A stretch of 64,000 nt of DNA from Thermogemmatispora aurantia. GTDB taxonomy: Bacteria; Chloroflexota; Ktedonobacteria; Ktedonobacterales; Ktedonobacteraceae. Below the pieces are notes generated by a model, which saw only the letters and a list, made by a program, of their open reading frames with translations, had not been told where the DNA came from and did no database searches. Every line of letters begins with the position of its first letter. Positions within the stretch are counted from its first letter, which is position 1. Of this stretch, positions 27,153 to 36,162 are shown piece by piece. A program made the position numbers and the translations under genes. The stretch is from positions 558,001 to 622,000 of the forward strand of contig NZ_BKZV01000003.1 in the NCBI RefSeq assembly GCF_008974285.1, in the 5' to 3' direction.

Positions 27153-28043
27153 ATGGCTGCCTTCATTCCCTCCTCCACAGATGTCACCATCCAGCTACGC
27201 GATGGGCGCCGTGTGGGCCTGGCGATGATCGGGCCAGAGGATGGCTTTCCCATCATCCATTGTCACGGATCAGGCAGTTCACGTCTGGAAGCGACGCTGT
27301 TGGCCGTCCAGGCAGAGCAGGCAGGAGTACGACTGATCGCACTGGACCGACCGGGTGTCGGTCTTTCTGATCCCAAACCCAGCTATCGGCTGCTCGATTG
27401 GCCTGATGACGTCGCGGAAGTCGCCGATCATCTGGGGATCAAGCGCTTTGCTGTGGAAGGCTTTTCCGCCGGTGGCCCCTATGCCCTGGCCTGCGCCGCC
27501 AGGATTCCGCAGCGGCTCACAGCCTGCGGCCTGATCAGCACAGTCGCCCCGCCTGACCTGATCAGAAAAGCCGGCCCCCTATGGATGCGCATCATATGGG
27601 GAGCCGGAGCGCGCCTGCCCCATCTGTTGCTGTCCTATGCACGTCTGGTACAGCGCATGACCGGCACTAATGCCGCCAGCATTGAAAAGTATCTCGCCCT
27701 GTACGCCAAACAGCTGGACCCGGCAGATCAGCAGCTCCTGAGCAACCCGGAGATCAGACAGCACCTGGCCCAGGCGATGGCTGAAAGCTTCCGGCAGGGA
27801 GCGGCAGGCAATCTTGCAGCTGTGCGGGCTGAGGTGCAACCCTGGGGCTTCTCGGTCGAGCAGGTGGCATGCGAGCGCCTCCACTTGTGGCATGGAGAGC
27901 AGGATCGCGTCATGCCGATTGCGCCAGTCCGTCTGCTCGCGCAGCTTCTGCCCCATTGCGTTGCTACCTTCTATCCCGAGACCGGGCATTTCTCGACCCT
28001 GGCTCACCACTGTCTAGAGATCTTCAGCTTGCTTCGTGAGTAG
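27153..28043 (+). CDS. Alpha/beta hydrolase
   Basis: 296 aa. Oxyanion loop HCHGSGSSRLEA, strand RLIALDRPGVGLSDP, nucleophile elbow VEGFSAGGPYALA, acid near LWHGEQDRVMP and histidine ETGHFS: a complete Ser-Asp-His triad of the standard type. The ATG at 27153 follows AAGGAAGAG; a TTG at 27138 overlaps the upstream stop but lacks a site. It is paralogous to the preceding hydrolase only at fold level. Third gene of the regulator-hydrolase unit. Confidence 0.88.
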   Translation: MAAFIPSSTDVTIQLRDGRRVGLAMIGPEDGFPIIHCHGSGSSRLEATLLAVQAEQAGVRLIALDRPGVGLSDPKPSYRLLDWPDDVAEVADHLGIKRFAVEGFSAGGPYALACAARIPQRLTACGLISTVAPPDLIRKAGPLWMRIIWGAGARLPHLLLSYARLVQRMTGTNAASIEKYLALYAKQLDPADQQLLSNPEIRQHLAQAMAESFRQGAAGNLAAVRAEVQPWGFSVEQVACERLHLWHGEQDRVMPIAPVRLLAQLLPHCVATFYPETGHFSTLAHHCLEIFSLLRE

Positions 28044-28348
28044 TTCGCACCTGTGATGAAAGAGCGCCGAACTCGGGATCGAGGGAGAGCCTGGTCAGAG
28101 CCAGAGAGCGCTTGCTGAGGCTGGCCGAGCTATGCGTGTAGGAGGCTGCGGCGATAGTAGGCGGCAGCCCACTGAGGATTGAGACGCGGAACCTGGTTGA
28201 GATCAGAGAGAGCCAGTTCGAAGTGGCCGGGCTGCGCGTGACAGGCCTACCAGTTCCCTTCTGCTTCCTGTGCAGGAAGAGCAGGGGCGAGACGGCGAGG
28301 GCAGGCCGGGCTGGAGCAGTCAGCCCCAGCGAGAACGGCCCTCCGGGC
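28044..28348. other. Geneless stretch
   Basis: About 300 bases between the hydrolase unit and the remnant membrane gene. No coding sequence or clear terminator hairpin is visible. Confidence 0.5.
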
Positions 28349-28770
28349 TCACACCAGCAGCCTGATCAAGGTGAACAGAGAGGGAATCATTTCCCCAATG
28401 AGAGCCAGCAGCCCGCGACACACCACGGTAAAGCCGCCCGGCTGGCCGGACTGAGTAGAGACAAAAGAGGCATTCGATCAGAACCTTCCAGGGCAGCGCC
28501 TGGGACAAGAATGGCAGGCCAAGCAGCAGCCTGATCAGCAGATCAATATTCGTGATACGCAGCAGGATTCTCCAGGGCAGGAGAGCAAAGAAGAAGCAGC
28601 TTGGAACGGCCAGGAAGAGGGCGATGAGCAGGGTTATCAGCAGGCTCACGCAGACCTCTGTCAGGCCGAGCAGGACAACGACGATCGCCAGCGGCAGAAG
28701 CCACGGCAGCAGGACCCTTTGCCCGGCGGTTCAGCAGCAGCATATTCAGCCACTCCGCGACGTCGCGCAC
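28349..28770 (-). pseudogene. Frameshifted membrane protein downstream of ABC ATPase
   Basis: Three frames together make a plausible about 140-aa membrane protein. A GTG at 28770 starts VRDVAEWLNMLLLNRRAK. A shift at the AAAGGG run leads into RVLLPWLLPLAIVVVLLG, then SLLITLLIALFLAVPSCFFF and LRITNIDLLIRLLLGLPFLSQ. A second shift gives GFTVVCRGLLALIGEMIPSLF, then TLIRLLV and a stop at 28349. It directly follows the ABC ATPase (20-nt gap), so it was probably a third component of that transporter. In its present form it cannot be made as one protein. Confidence 0.5.
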
Positions 28771-28789
28771 CCCCGGGCTTCTCTTTATC

Positions 28790-29587
28790 TCAAGGATCTC
28801 CTCTCATCATATATGCGAAAGGTAGGAAGTTCACCATCTCAGACCCATCCTCATAGGTAACACTGCTATCTTCCTCATTCTCGTCTCCATCCTCATCGCA
28901 GGGGTCGAACCAGAGCGGGACCTGTTGCGACCAGTCGACAGAGGCTAGCGGCCCACTGTAGACAAGCTGGCCACGTCTGAGCACCAGCACCTTCTCGGCC
29001 AGGTCCTTGAGCATATTGAGCAGATGACTGGAGACCAGCACACAGCGACCCTGAGCGGCGCGTCTTTTGAGATCCTCGACCAGCAGCGCCAGCGCCAGTG
29101 GATCAAGAGCGTTGAAGGGTTCATCAAGGAGCAGAACAGCGGCGTCGATCATCAGCGCGCGAATGAGCGCAAGACGCTGCAGCATGCCGCGAGAGTAGCT
29201 ACGGATCGGCTGATCGAGAACATGGTCGAGGCGATAGCGCTCAGCAAGCTCCCTGGCACGCTCAATTGCTTGCGGTTGACGGTAGACATCGGCGTGGAAT
29301 TGTAGATGCTCCAGGCCCGTCAAATGAGGTGTGGCAAAGGGGGCATCGGAGAGATAGGAGACACGCCGCCGCACCTGCAGACCCTGGCGCTGAGGCGTCA
29401 GGCCGAGCAGAGAGACGTTCCCCCCATCGGGCGCGATCAGGCCGACCATCAAACGCAGGCAGGTGGTCTTGCCTGAGCCGTTATGACCCACCAAGGCCGT
29501 CACCTCGCCAGCCGTGACAGTGAAGCTGACGTCGTTGAGGGCCACGAACGTGCCGTAGCGCTTGGTGATGTGCTGAAACTCAATCAT
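28790..29587 (-). CDS. ABC transporter ATP-binding protein
   Basis: 265 aa. Walker A GHNGSGKT, Q-loop region, signature SYSRGMLQRLALIRAL (a variant of LSGGQ), Walker B VLLLDEPFNALDP and switch histidine SSHLLNML. The last 40 residues are acidic (CDEDGDENEEDSS) and unusual for the family. Probably pairs with the permease encoded at 29808-31106, 220 nt upstream on the same strand, as an ABC-2-type exporter. Confidence 0.92.
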   Translation of the reverse strand: MIEFQHITKRYGTFVALNDVSFTVTAGEVTALVGHNGSGKTTCLRLMVGLIAPDGGNVSLLGLTPQRQGLQVRRRVSYLSDAPFATPHLTGLEHLQFHADVYRQPQAIERARELAERYRLDHVLDQPIRSYSRGMLQRLALIRALMIDAAVLLLDEPFNALDPLALALLVEDLKRRAAQGRCVLVSSHLLNMLKDLAEKVLVLRRGQLVYSGPLASVDWSQQVPLWFDPCDEDGDENEEDSSVTYEDGSEMVNFLPFAYMMRGDP

Positions 29588-29807
29588 AGATCCTCCTCAC
29601 AGGTAGTGGATGAGCAGTAGCATGAGATAGCTTTCGATCAGGCCCGCCCGCATCTGCTGGAGCGCGCAGGAGTCCAGGCATCCGAGCCAGGCTGCGCTCC
29701 GGCGTGCGGATCTCCTTTCCTTCTGCTTTTCCCAACAGCACCAGCCCCTGTCGCCCTGGAGGTCCCGTCCCGCGCAGGTGGCTCAGGACAGGCCTCCAGT
29801 CCTCCGC

Positions 29808-31106
29808 TCACATGCACAGAGCGGCCAGCAGTTCGATGAGCGCCAGCGCCAAAAAGCCTCCCAGACGCGGCACCCCGCTCCAGGCACAGCAGGCCAGAGC
29901 AAGGACCCCGGCTAAGCCAAGTAAGAAACCGGGCAGCAGGCCGAGCGAGGGAGCTGCCACCAGGCAGATGATCAGAGCCACGATTATGGAAGGTAGATAG
30001 ACCAGCGCGAAGGCCACCGCGAAGGCACGCAGACCATCAGTCGACGCCAGCGGCAGACCCTCCCCTTCCAGAGTGCGATAGACGTTTTGCAGATAGAGAT
30101 AGATCGGCCAGCCAAGCCGAGCACTGACCAGGAGGATAGAGGCCAGCCAAAGCTCTTGATTGCTTAAATGAAATAGATACCAGATTGGCACAATACTCAT
30201 ATTTAAACTTACTATAAGTGGCAAAAAACGCAAGTGAGGTGAGAAGAACATGTCCAGGGAGAGCCAGCAGGCTAGGGACCAACCGGAGCTGGGCAGCCAG
30301 CGCAGGAGATAGCCAGAGGGGCGACGGGGCACACGCTCCTTCTGTTGCCAGTAGCGTAGTAGACCTGGCACGGTCACCCAGGCAAGCAACGCGGTCGCGC
30401 CTGCCAGTGGCAGCCAGAAGATCAACGCGCCCCGCATACTCTCGACAGCCCAGGTGCTCGGCCAGAGCCAGAGCGCGACCAGCCGCACTACCTGCCAGCG
30501 CAGAGCCGCGACCAGCCCCAGCTGAATCCCGGAGCGCTCCAGGGGCGAGAGAGCTACGATCATAACGATGATGACAAGGCTGGCCAGGCGAATGGGAATG
30601 ACAACATAGCCTTCTCCCCGCAGCGAGAGTAGATGAAGCGCGGCTCCGGCCAGCATAATAAAGAGGCAGTAGAGGAGCAGGGCGGCCTGAGCCTGCAGCG
30701 TTAGCGGAAAAGGCGTGCTGGAAGTCAGCATGCAGGCGGTCAGAGGAGCGATCAGAAAGGCCAAGACGCAGAGGACACTGGTCAGCAACCACTCAAACAG
30801 CTCAACCACAGCGATGCTCACAGGCGAGAGCGGCAGAGTGGTCAGAAACTCCCATTCGCGCGCCAGGGCCAGATTGAGAGGGGTCTGGCGCCCGACGTTC
30901 ACATCGATGAGCAGCACCCCCACAGCCAGCAGCCAGACCTCCAGGTCAGCAAGCGCCAGGTGATGGCCCTGGCTGAGGCCGAAGGCCACGGCAAAGGCCA
31001 GCAGACAGAGAAAGAGCGCGCTGACAAAGACCACGCTCCAGACAAAGAATGGAGCAGCGTTGTTGCGCCGTCCACTCAGATATTTATAGCGGATCAGGGC
31101 AAGCAT
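29808..31106 (-). CDS. ABC transporter permease
   Basis: 432 aa, about ten hydrophobic helices. The start MLALIRYKYLSGRRNNAAPF is a typical cytoplasmic lead-in of ABC-2-type permeases. The segment REWEFLTTLPLSPVSIAVVELFEW resembles the conserved E-L/PLS coupling motif of these exporters. No substrate signature. Same strand and just upstream of the ATP-binding subunit. Confidence 0.75.
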   Translation of the reverse strand: MLALIRYKYLSGRRNNAAPFFVWSVVFVSALFLCLLAFAVAFGLSQGHHLALADLEVWLLAVGVLLIDVNVGRQTPLNLALAREWEFLTTLPLSPVSIAVVELFEWLLTSVLCVLAFLIAPLTACMLTSSTPFPLTLQAQAALLLYCLFIMLAGAALHLLSLRGEGYVVIPIRLASLVIIVMIVALSPLERSGIQLGLVAALRWQVVRLVALWLWPSTWAVESMRGALIFWLPLAGATALLAWVTVPGLLRYWQQKERVPRRPSGYLLRWLPSSGWSLACWLSLDMFFSPHLRFLPLIVSLNMSIVPIWYLFHLSNQELWLASILLVSARLGWPIYLYLQNVYRTLEGEGLPLASTDGLRAFAVAFALVYLPSIIVALIICLVAAPSLGLLPGFLLGLAGVLALACCAWSGVPRLGGFLALALIELLAALCM

Positions 31107-31992
31107 CAGGCCACCTTCTCAGGCAAGGGAACAGCGCGTAGACCCTTTTCCCCTATGCGACATTCGGCATATTCGTGCGTCAATCGACAACAGTATACAA
31201 CACTGTCTAGCTGTCCAAGGGGCTGGCCAGGCACTCACCGCATACCAGTAGCTATCCAGCAGCCCAATAGTGAGAGAGGTCACAATTGGGCTAATGATGG
31301 GGAACTCCAGGGCGGCCAGTCAGGCACCACCAGAGATCACGGTGTCGACGATCGCGATAGCTAAATTCGTGTCGCAGACCCCATAAAGCAGAGGATGGCC
31401 TAGACGTGGGCATCGCCATGCGCGAGATGGCTTAGCACAACCAGCAATAGATCTGAGTCAAAGTACTAGATGCTCGCCAAGAGTACCATCACCTCCACTA
31501 GTCTCCTTGCTAGTCTTTCTCTGTCGTCCTCTTCTCACCTGGGAGAACACCGCATAACACTGCTAGCTCTACCCCATCAGGAGGATCAGGCCACATCCCT
31601 ATCTCGCGAAGTAGTGGGCTGTTGCTGTTCATAGAGCAGACCGGCCAGTGTCTAGATGCAGAAACTGGACTCGCTGACCCTCCCGCCAGCAGAGCCGTTC
31701 GATCGGCTTCCAGATGGCTGGCTCAGGGGTGTTGTTCTCAATACCTGGATCATCCACGGGTTGGGATAGTACTGCTGGAGCAATTGCCTGATGACCCAGC
31801 CTCCCAGCTCGGGCGGCTCACTGTGAGCTGGGAGCTGGGACCTGGGACCTGGGACCTGGGACCTGGAAGCAGCAGCCAGGCCAGCAAGGAGGCTCTGGGG
31901 CAATGAGCAGGCGCTCGCGCTCGGGAAAGCGCCCCTGCCAGGCATGTTGAGCAGCTCAACAGAATTGACACTCTTTCGCTGATGAGAACTAC
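31107..31992. other. Geneless stretch with short tandem repeat
   Basis: About 890 bases with no supportable gene on either strand. The only clear structure is the heptamer array at 31827-31868. Confidence 0.5.
31827..31868 (+). repeat. Heptanucleotide tandem repeat
   Basis: Six consecutive 7-nt units, two GCTGGGA then three CCTGGGA and a final CCTGGAA, in non-coding DNA. Such slippage-prone arrays are polymorphic; no gene is affected here. Confidence 0.85.
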
Positions 31993-32044
31993 TTGCAACT
32001 GCTTTGCATTTGCAAAAACCGCCCTCTCATGAGTATACTTGCAA
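31993..32044 (+). promoter_or_regulatory. Nur-like nickel operator over the nickel-transporter promoter
   Basis: TTGCAA-N5-TTGCAT (31993-32009) matches the Streptomyces Nur box TTGCAA-N5-TTGCAA except for the last base. A further TTGCAA follows at 32010-32015 and another at 32039-32044. A -10 TATACT (32034-32039) is 18 bp downstream of the second TTGCAA, so the boxes cover -35 and start region. This fits repression of nickel uptake by a Fur-family nickel sensor. Confidence 0.65.
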
Positions 32045-32124
32045 GCAAGAGGGTCTCAGACAGCCCTCTCAAGAGCTGAAAAATGTCAGACAGTGGCCTT
32101 CGTCATTCTGCTCAAGGAGATTTC

Positions 32125-33243
32125 ATGAGTAGCAATTTTGGAATTTCCGCGCTCCGACGAGTCTATCTTCAGAGTTCGTCCGAGGTCCGTCGTCGAGTGC
32201 TCGCCATCTACGCGCTTCTCATCGGCTATAACATCCTGGCCTGGGTCCTGACCTTTCTGGTGTTCGCGGGCCGCCCCGATCTCGTCGCCCTGGCGCTAAC
32301 AGCCTATACGTTTGGTCTGCGCCACGCTTTTGATGCAGACCATATCTCAGCGATTGATAATGTGACCCGCAAGCTGATGCAGGAGAAACAGCGGCCTGTG
32401 GGAGTCGGCCTCTTCTTCTCCCTGGGCCATTCCACCATTGTAGTGATCCTGACCGTGCTCATCGCCCTCGCTGCGGTCGCTGCCGGTAGTTTTACCCAAC
32501 TGAAAAATATCGGCGGCCTTGTCGGCACCGCCGTCTCGGCTTTCTTCTTGCTGCTCGTCGCGGCCATCAATCTGGTAATCCTGGGAGATATCTACCGCAC
32601 CTTCCAGACAGTCAAGAAGGGTGGAGAGTTTCAGGATGTGGCCCTCGATGAGTCGCTCAACAAGCGCGGCTTCTTGGGTCGCTTCTTCCGCCCTCTGCTG
32701 AAGATGACGGACCGCAGTTGGAAAATGTACCCTATTGGCTTGCTCTTCGGCCTGGGTTTCGATACCGCCACGGAGATAGGTCTGCTGGGTATCGCCGCCT
32801 TCAGCGCTGGTCATGGCGTGCCTGTCATGGCCATTCTGCTCTTTCCAGCGCTCTTTACAGCTGGCATGACTCTCATGGATACGACGGATAGCGTACTGAT
32901 GCTGGGCGCCTATGGCTGGGCCTTTGTGAAACCCATCCGCAAGCTGTACTATAACTTCACCATCACCCTGATCTCCGTCCTCGTCGCTCTGGTGATTGGC
33001 AGCATCGAGGCGCTCAGCATCCTGGCGAGCGAGCTGAACCTGAGCGGTCCTTTCTGGGACCAGATCAACGGACTTTCCGATCAATTTGGCCTGCTTGGGG
33101 TCATCATCGTGTGTCTGTTCGTGGTGAGCTGGGCGATCTCGACGATCGTCTACAGGATCAAACGCTATGATGAGATCGAGGTGCATGTGACCAGACCGGC
33201 CACAAGCACTGAGTCCTCGGGGAGCAGCAGTCAGTCATCCTGA
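32125..33243 (+). CDS. Nickel/cobalt transporter, NiCoT family (HoxN/NixA type)
   Basis: 372 aa, about eight membrane helices. Signature helix II motif HAFDADHISAIDN (His67, Asp70, Asp72, His73) binds the metal, followed by GLFFSLGHSTIVV and GFDTATEIGLL, all diagnostic of NiCoT permeases. ATG at 32125 has AAGGAG eight bases upstream; the frame extends to 32083 without a site. Single gene with a Nur-like operator, so it is probably induced under nickel limitation. It would supply nickel to enzymes such as hydrogenase or urease, none of which is in the window. Confidence 0.93.
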   Translation: MSSNFGISALRRVYLQSSSEVRRRVLAIYALLIGYNILAWVLTFLVFAGRPDLVALALTAYTFGLRHAFDADHISAIDNVTRKLMQEKQRPVGVGLFFSLGHSTIVVILTVLIALAAVAAGSFTQLKNIGGLVGTAVSAFFLLLVAAINLVILGDIYRTFQTVKKGGEFQDVALDESLNKRGFLGRFFRPLLKMTDRSWKMYPIGLLFGLGFDTATEIGLLGIAAFSAGHGVPVMAILLFPALFTAGMTLMDTTDSVLMLGAYGWAFVKPIRKLYYNFTITLISVLVALVIGSIEALSILASELNLSGPFWDQINGLSDQFGLLGVIIVCLFVVSWAISTIVYRIKRYDEIEVHVTRPATSTESSGSSSQSS

Positions 33244-33337
33244 CGCTCTTCCGCTCTGCACTGCTCCTGACCTGACCCAGTGAGGTGAGGATCAGTCCAA
33301 ACACTAATTGATTTCTGTTTGCTCCAGAGCCATTGCA

Positions 33338-33361
33338 CTGCGGGGCCCAGGCGCCCCGCAG
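33338..33361 (+). terminator. GC-rich hairpin after the nickel transporter
   Basis: Perfect 9-bp stem CTGCGGGGC / GCCCCGCAG with a 6-nt loop, 95 nt after the stop. It is followed by a T/C-rich stretch but not a clean T-run, so terminator function is likely rather than certain. Confidence 0.5.
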
Positions 33362-33493
33362 CTATCGCTCTTCTATCCTGTCTACAAGCGTGACTATCCC
33401 AAGGATGCCCCGCTCGTGTCCAGGGAGGCTGCTGGCGAGCAGTAGCATCTGGTCGGCCAGCCATGCGGGGGACACGGCCCGATCCGGCCTGCA

Positions 33494-33954
33494 CTATTCC
33501 ACTGACCGACCTTGCCAGACTAGCTCTCTACCAAGGAATCGCCGCGTTGCAATCAGTGGGATGTCATGGGCGATGGCCCAGGCCGAGATCCCCTGCCAAG
33601 TGGCCTCACAGAGAGAGCGGCGACCCGCTGGTGGTCGCGCAGGTCTCTCTGCATCACCAACTCGCAAAGTAGTGCGAAGCCCTCCGGCAGATCGGACAGG
33701 CTCAGGGCCTCCAGCAGCACCAGCGAGCGCATCGTGTAACAATGGCGCTGTGTCGTGGTCTGCAACGCCTCCCGCAGTGCCGTGCGACTTAGCCGCAACT
33801 GGGCCGCCAGCTCTCGCCCCGGCGGGAGACGCTCGCCGGGCGTCAGCATGCCCTGCTCCACCAGCTGCTGGAAGAGCAGGTGCGCGCTGCAGCGCTGAGA
33901 CGATGCCTTGAGCAAGGGCAGCACTGCAGATCGCCTGTCTGAGGAGCGCCTCAT
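33494..33954 (-). pseudogene. Frameshifted GntR-type regulator fragment
   Basis: One frame has a GntR winged-helix: HLLFQQLVEQGMLTPGERLP, then GRELAAQLRLSRTALREALQ, followed by LLEALSLSDLPEGFALLCEL. A second frame supplies the end (WAIAHDIPLIATRRFLGREL, then VWQGRSVE and a stop). The two frames are joined near 33600. No start or ribosome site precedes the first frame, which runs straight on from the histidine-kinase fragment. Confidence 0.55.
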
Positions 33955-34090
33955 GGCCGCGTACGACGATGCTCTCCTCGGCCAGGCGCACGCGGATCAT
34001 CAGGTGCCGCCTGCATCTGCGCTGCTCACAGACACTCACCACCTGGTTGAGGAGATCAGTAAGATCCACCGTCTCTGCCGCCTCCAGCGA
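33920..34090 (-). pseudogene. Histidine-kinase fragment (end of HisKA / start of HATPase)
   Basis: EAAETVDLTDLLNQVVSVCE, then LMIRVRLAEESIVVRGHEAL and LRQAIC, resembles the linker and first helix of a sensor-kinase ATPase domain (DL..LL..VV; V.GD...LRQ). It has no start, no H box and no N/G boxes. It sits between a lipoprotein N-terminus and a GntR fragment, in a mosaic of three unrelated remnants. Confidence 0.45.
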
Positions 34091-34227
34091 GGGCCGCTGC
34101 TCGTGGCTGTGACCACTGGAAACGGCTTCTGCGCTGTGGAGTGGCTGGCGGTGGGGGCTGCGTCACAGGCCACGAGCAGGCAGGCAAGACAGAGGCAGCA
34201 ATAGATCAGCAGTGGCTTATTCGGCAT
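34036..34227 (-). pseudogene. Truncated lipoprotein (signal peptide only)
   Basis: A good start (GGAGAGAATC before the ATG) and a classical lipoprotein signal peptide MPNKPLLIYCCLCLACLLVAC with lipobox LVAC. About 25 further residues follow, after which the frame runs antiparallel to nothing natural and overlaps the kinase fragment in another frame. Probably the 5' end of a lost lipoprotein gene. Confidence 0.5.
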
Positions 34228-34310
34228 GATTCTCTCCGTGGTTGATAGCTGGCAAGGTTTCAGACAGTTGCCTCCAACCGGGATGGGAGACAACTTCACC
34301 GTCAATTCCA

Positions 34311-34745
34311 TCGATCAGATAGCCCCTCCTCCAGGCCCCTTGCTCGTCAGCGGCTGCGCCTGCTAAAAGGAAGATACTCTGGCGGGTTACAGAGAAAGGC
34401 CAGAAAGCCCTGCGTCTTTAGACCAGGGATGAATGGCCATCCCGTTTAACTCCTTATATATCGTTTTGCTATCCTGGCAATATGAAATACGTACATGAGC
34501 ATCACAGAGCAGGTGTCCGCCTTTGTCAAGGGGCCTGCTCGCACTGGGTGGAGCCCGCCCAGCAGCGGAAGCGCTGTGCTCAGGAGGGTGCCATCACGCT
34601 TCTCATGGCACATCTGAGAGGTGGAGCGCTCATCTGAGAGTCCCTCTATCTCGAGCATCCTGGCCTCGCAGGTGAGGACATGACAGCCCGGGCCACTCTT
34701 CTGAACCGTTTCCTCTCCAGGGCTTCACGACTATTGGCTAGCATT
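34311..34745. other. Geneless stretch
   Basis: About 430 bases with no recognisable gene. The right end leads into the TetR gene promoter/operator. Confidence 0.5.
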
Positions 34746-34768
34746 TATCCTATTGAATAGGGTATACT
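34746..34768 (+). promoter_or_regulatory. TetR operator overlapping a promoter close to the start codon
   Basis: Inverted repeat with arms CCTATT/AATAGG around one central G (extended arms of 9-10 with one mismatch, 34746-34766). It overlaps a -10-like TATACT (34763-34768) that ends only six bases before the ATG. Transcription would then begin at or next to the start codon, giving a leaderless mRNA; no ribosome site is present, which agrees. Confidence 0.6.
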
Positions 34769-34774
34769 CTCTCC

Positions 34775-35425
34775 ATGGAACAGAGCACCAAGTCCGACAG
34801 AAAAAAGCGCCCCTATCACTCGCGCGTGCGCCAACGTCATGCTGAGGAGACGCGCCAGCGCATCCTGGAGGCCGCACGTTCGCTGTTCGAGAGCCGCGGC
34901 TACGCTGCAACTACCCTGGAGGCCATCGCCGAGCATGCGCTCGTCTCGCCCAAAACGATCGTCGCTACCTTCGGTTCCAAGAGCGCACTATTGGCAGAGG
35001 TGATCAACCCTGATGCGTTCAGTCCATCCCTCAAGCTGCTCATCGACGAATTGCGTGCGACGGCCGATCCATTGCGGCAGATCGCGCTGGTGGCTCAGCT
35101 CACCCGCCAGGCTTACGAGTCAGTGGCCAGCTCGCTGGAATTGCTGCGGACTGCCGGCGCGCTGGCCCCCGAACTGGCGGAGCTGGCGCGGCAGGTCGAG
35201 GCGAGACGGCGTGAGCATCAGGCCCGGTTGATTGCCTTTCTGCACGAACAGGGTGTCTTGCGCCCTGACCTCTCGTCTGAGGAGATGACAGATATCCTGT
35301 GGGCGCTGACGAGTTATGACGTCTATCGCTTATTGGTCGTAGAACGCCACTGGGAACCTGCGGGCTATGAGACCTGGCTGGTGCAGCTTCTGGCTCAGCA
35401 ACTGCTTGCGCCAGCTTCTGCATGA
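34775..35425 (+). CDS. TetR-family transcriptional regulator
   Basis: 216 aa. Basic N-terminal arm, then the TetR helix-turn-helix (ETRQRILEAARSLFESRGYA, TTLEAIAEHALVSPKTIVATFGSKSALL), then an all-helical ligand domain. It is probably translated from a leaderless message and autorepressed through the palindrome that covers its promoter. The next gene starts 38 nt downstream on the same strand, suggesting that the membrane protein is the regulated target. Confidence 0.9.
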   Translation: MEQSTKSDRKKRPYHSRVRQRHAEETRQRILEAARSLFESRGYAATTLEAIAEHALVSPKTIVATFGSKSALLAEVINPDAFSPSLKLLIDELRATADPLRQIALVAQLTRQAYESVASSLELLRTAGALAPELAELARQVEARRREHQARLIAFLHEQGVLRPDLSSEEMTDILWALTSYDVYRLLVVERHWEPAGYETWLVQLLAQQLLAPASA

Positions 35426-35463
35426 CAGTTCATGCAAAATAGATTGACGTGGAGGGATTCACC

Positions 35464-36162
35464 ATGGCTCACTCTCACCAGCTGAATCAGCAGATCGCTG
35501 CTGATCCTGCCTATCGCCTCGTCCAGCGTGTCTGTCTGGCTGCCTGTATCGTTCTGGCGCCTGTCGTTCTATTCCTGGGGTTCGCCGTCGATCCGACCGG
35601 GGGCCTGGGCGTACCAGCGAATCTGCAAGGAGTGGCCGCCTCGCTCAAAGGGGTCAGCCCGCTTCAAATCCAGGGATTTCTCTATCTGAATGCAGTGACC
35701 GTCTACTTCTTCGCGCCGAGCTTCGTTGGCCTCGGACTGCTGGCCATGCGGCGCTCACCGTGGCTGGCGACCGCTGGGATGATCTTCGGTCTGGCCGGCT
35801 CGCTTCCCTTTGGGATCTTCGTACCACTGGAGGCGTTGGCATTTCGAGCGGCAGCGAGCGCGTCGACCGCAGCCGTCTTCCAGTCTGTCGACGCTCAAGG
35901 GTCGCTGCTCTTGCTCGGAGGCAGCTGGGTGGTGGGCCACCTGGTCGGGTACATCCTCATCGGGATGGCCTTGCTCCGCTCGCGGGCCATTCCCTGGTGG
36001 GCAGCGAGCCTGTTCATCGTGGCTGTTCCCTTTCAGGCCGCCGGTTATGGCACTCGCCAGAATATGCTGCAACTGATCTGCTTTGTGCTGATCTTCATTG
36101 GCAGCCTTCCCGCCGCCCTCGCCATGCTGAAGGGACGGGATGAAGCAGCGCCGCTCACCTGA
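35464..36162 (+). CDS. Integral membrane protein paired with TetR regulator
   Basis: 232 aa with about seven hydrophobic helices (first VCLAACIVLAPVVLFLGFAV). No enzyme or transporter motif is visible. It loosely resembles the DUF4386-like small polytopic proteins that often sit beside TetR regulators, but I cannot assign a family. ATG at 35464 has GTGGAGGG eight bases upstream; the start at 35449 overlaps that site. Confidence 0.75.
   Translation: MAHSHQLNQQIAADPAYRLVQRVCLAACIVLAPVVLFLGFAVDPTGGLGVPANLQGVAASLKGVSPLQIQGFLYLNAVTVYFFAPSFVGLGLLAMRRSPWLATAGMIFGLAGSLPFGIFVPLEALAFRAAASASTAAVFQSVDAQGSLLLLGGSWVVGHLVGYILIGMALLRSRAIPWWAASLFIVAVPFQAAGYGTRQNMLQLICFVLIFIGSLPAALAMLKGRDEAAPLT

Noticed and set aside
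32347..33186. A 279-codon frame antisense to the nickel transporter
   Set aside because: Shadow of a conserved membrane protein; rich in His/Asp/Gln as expected from complementing hydrophobic codons.
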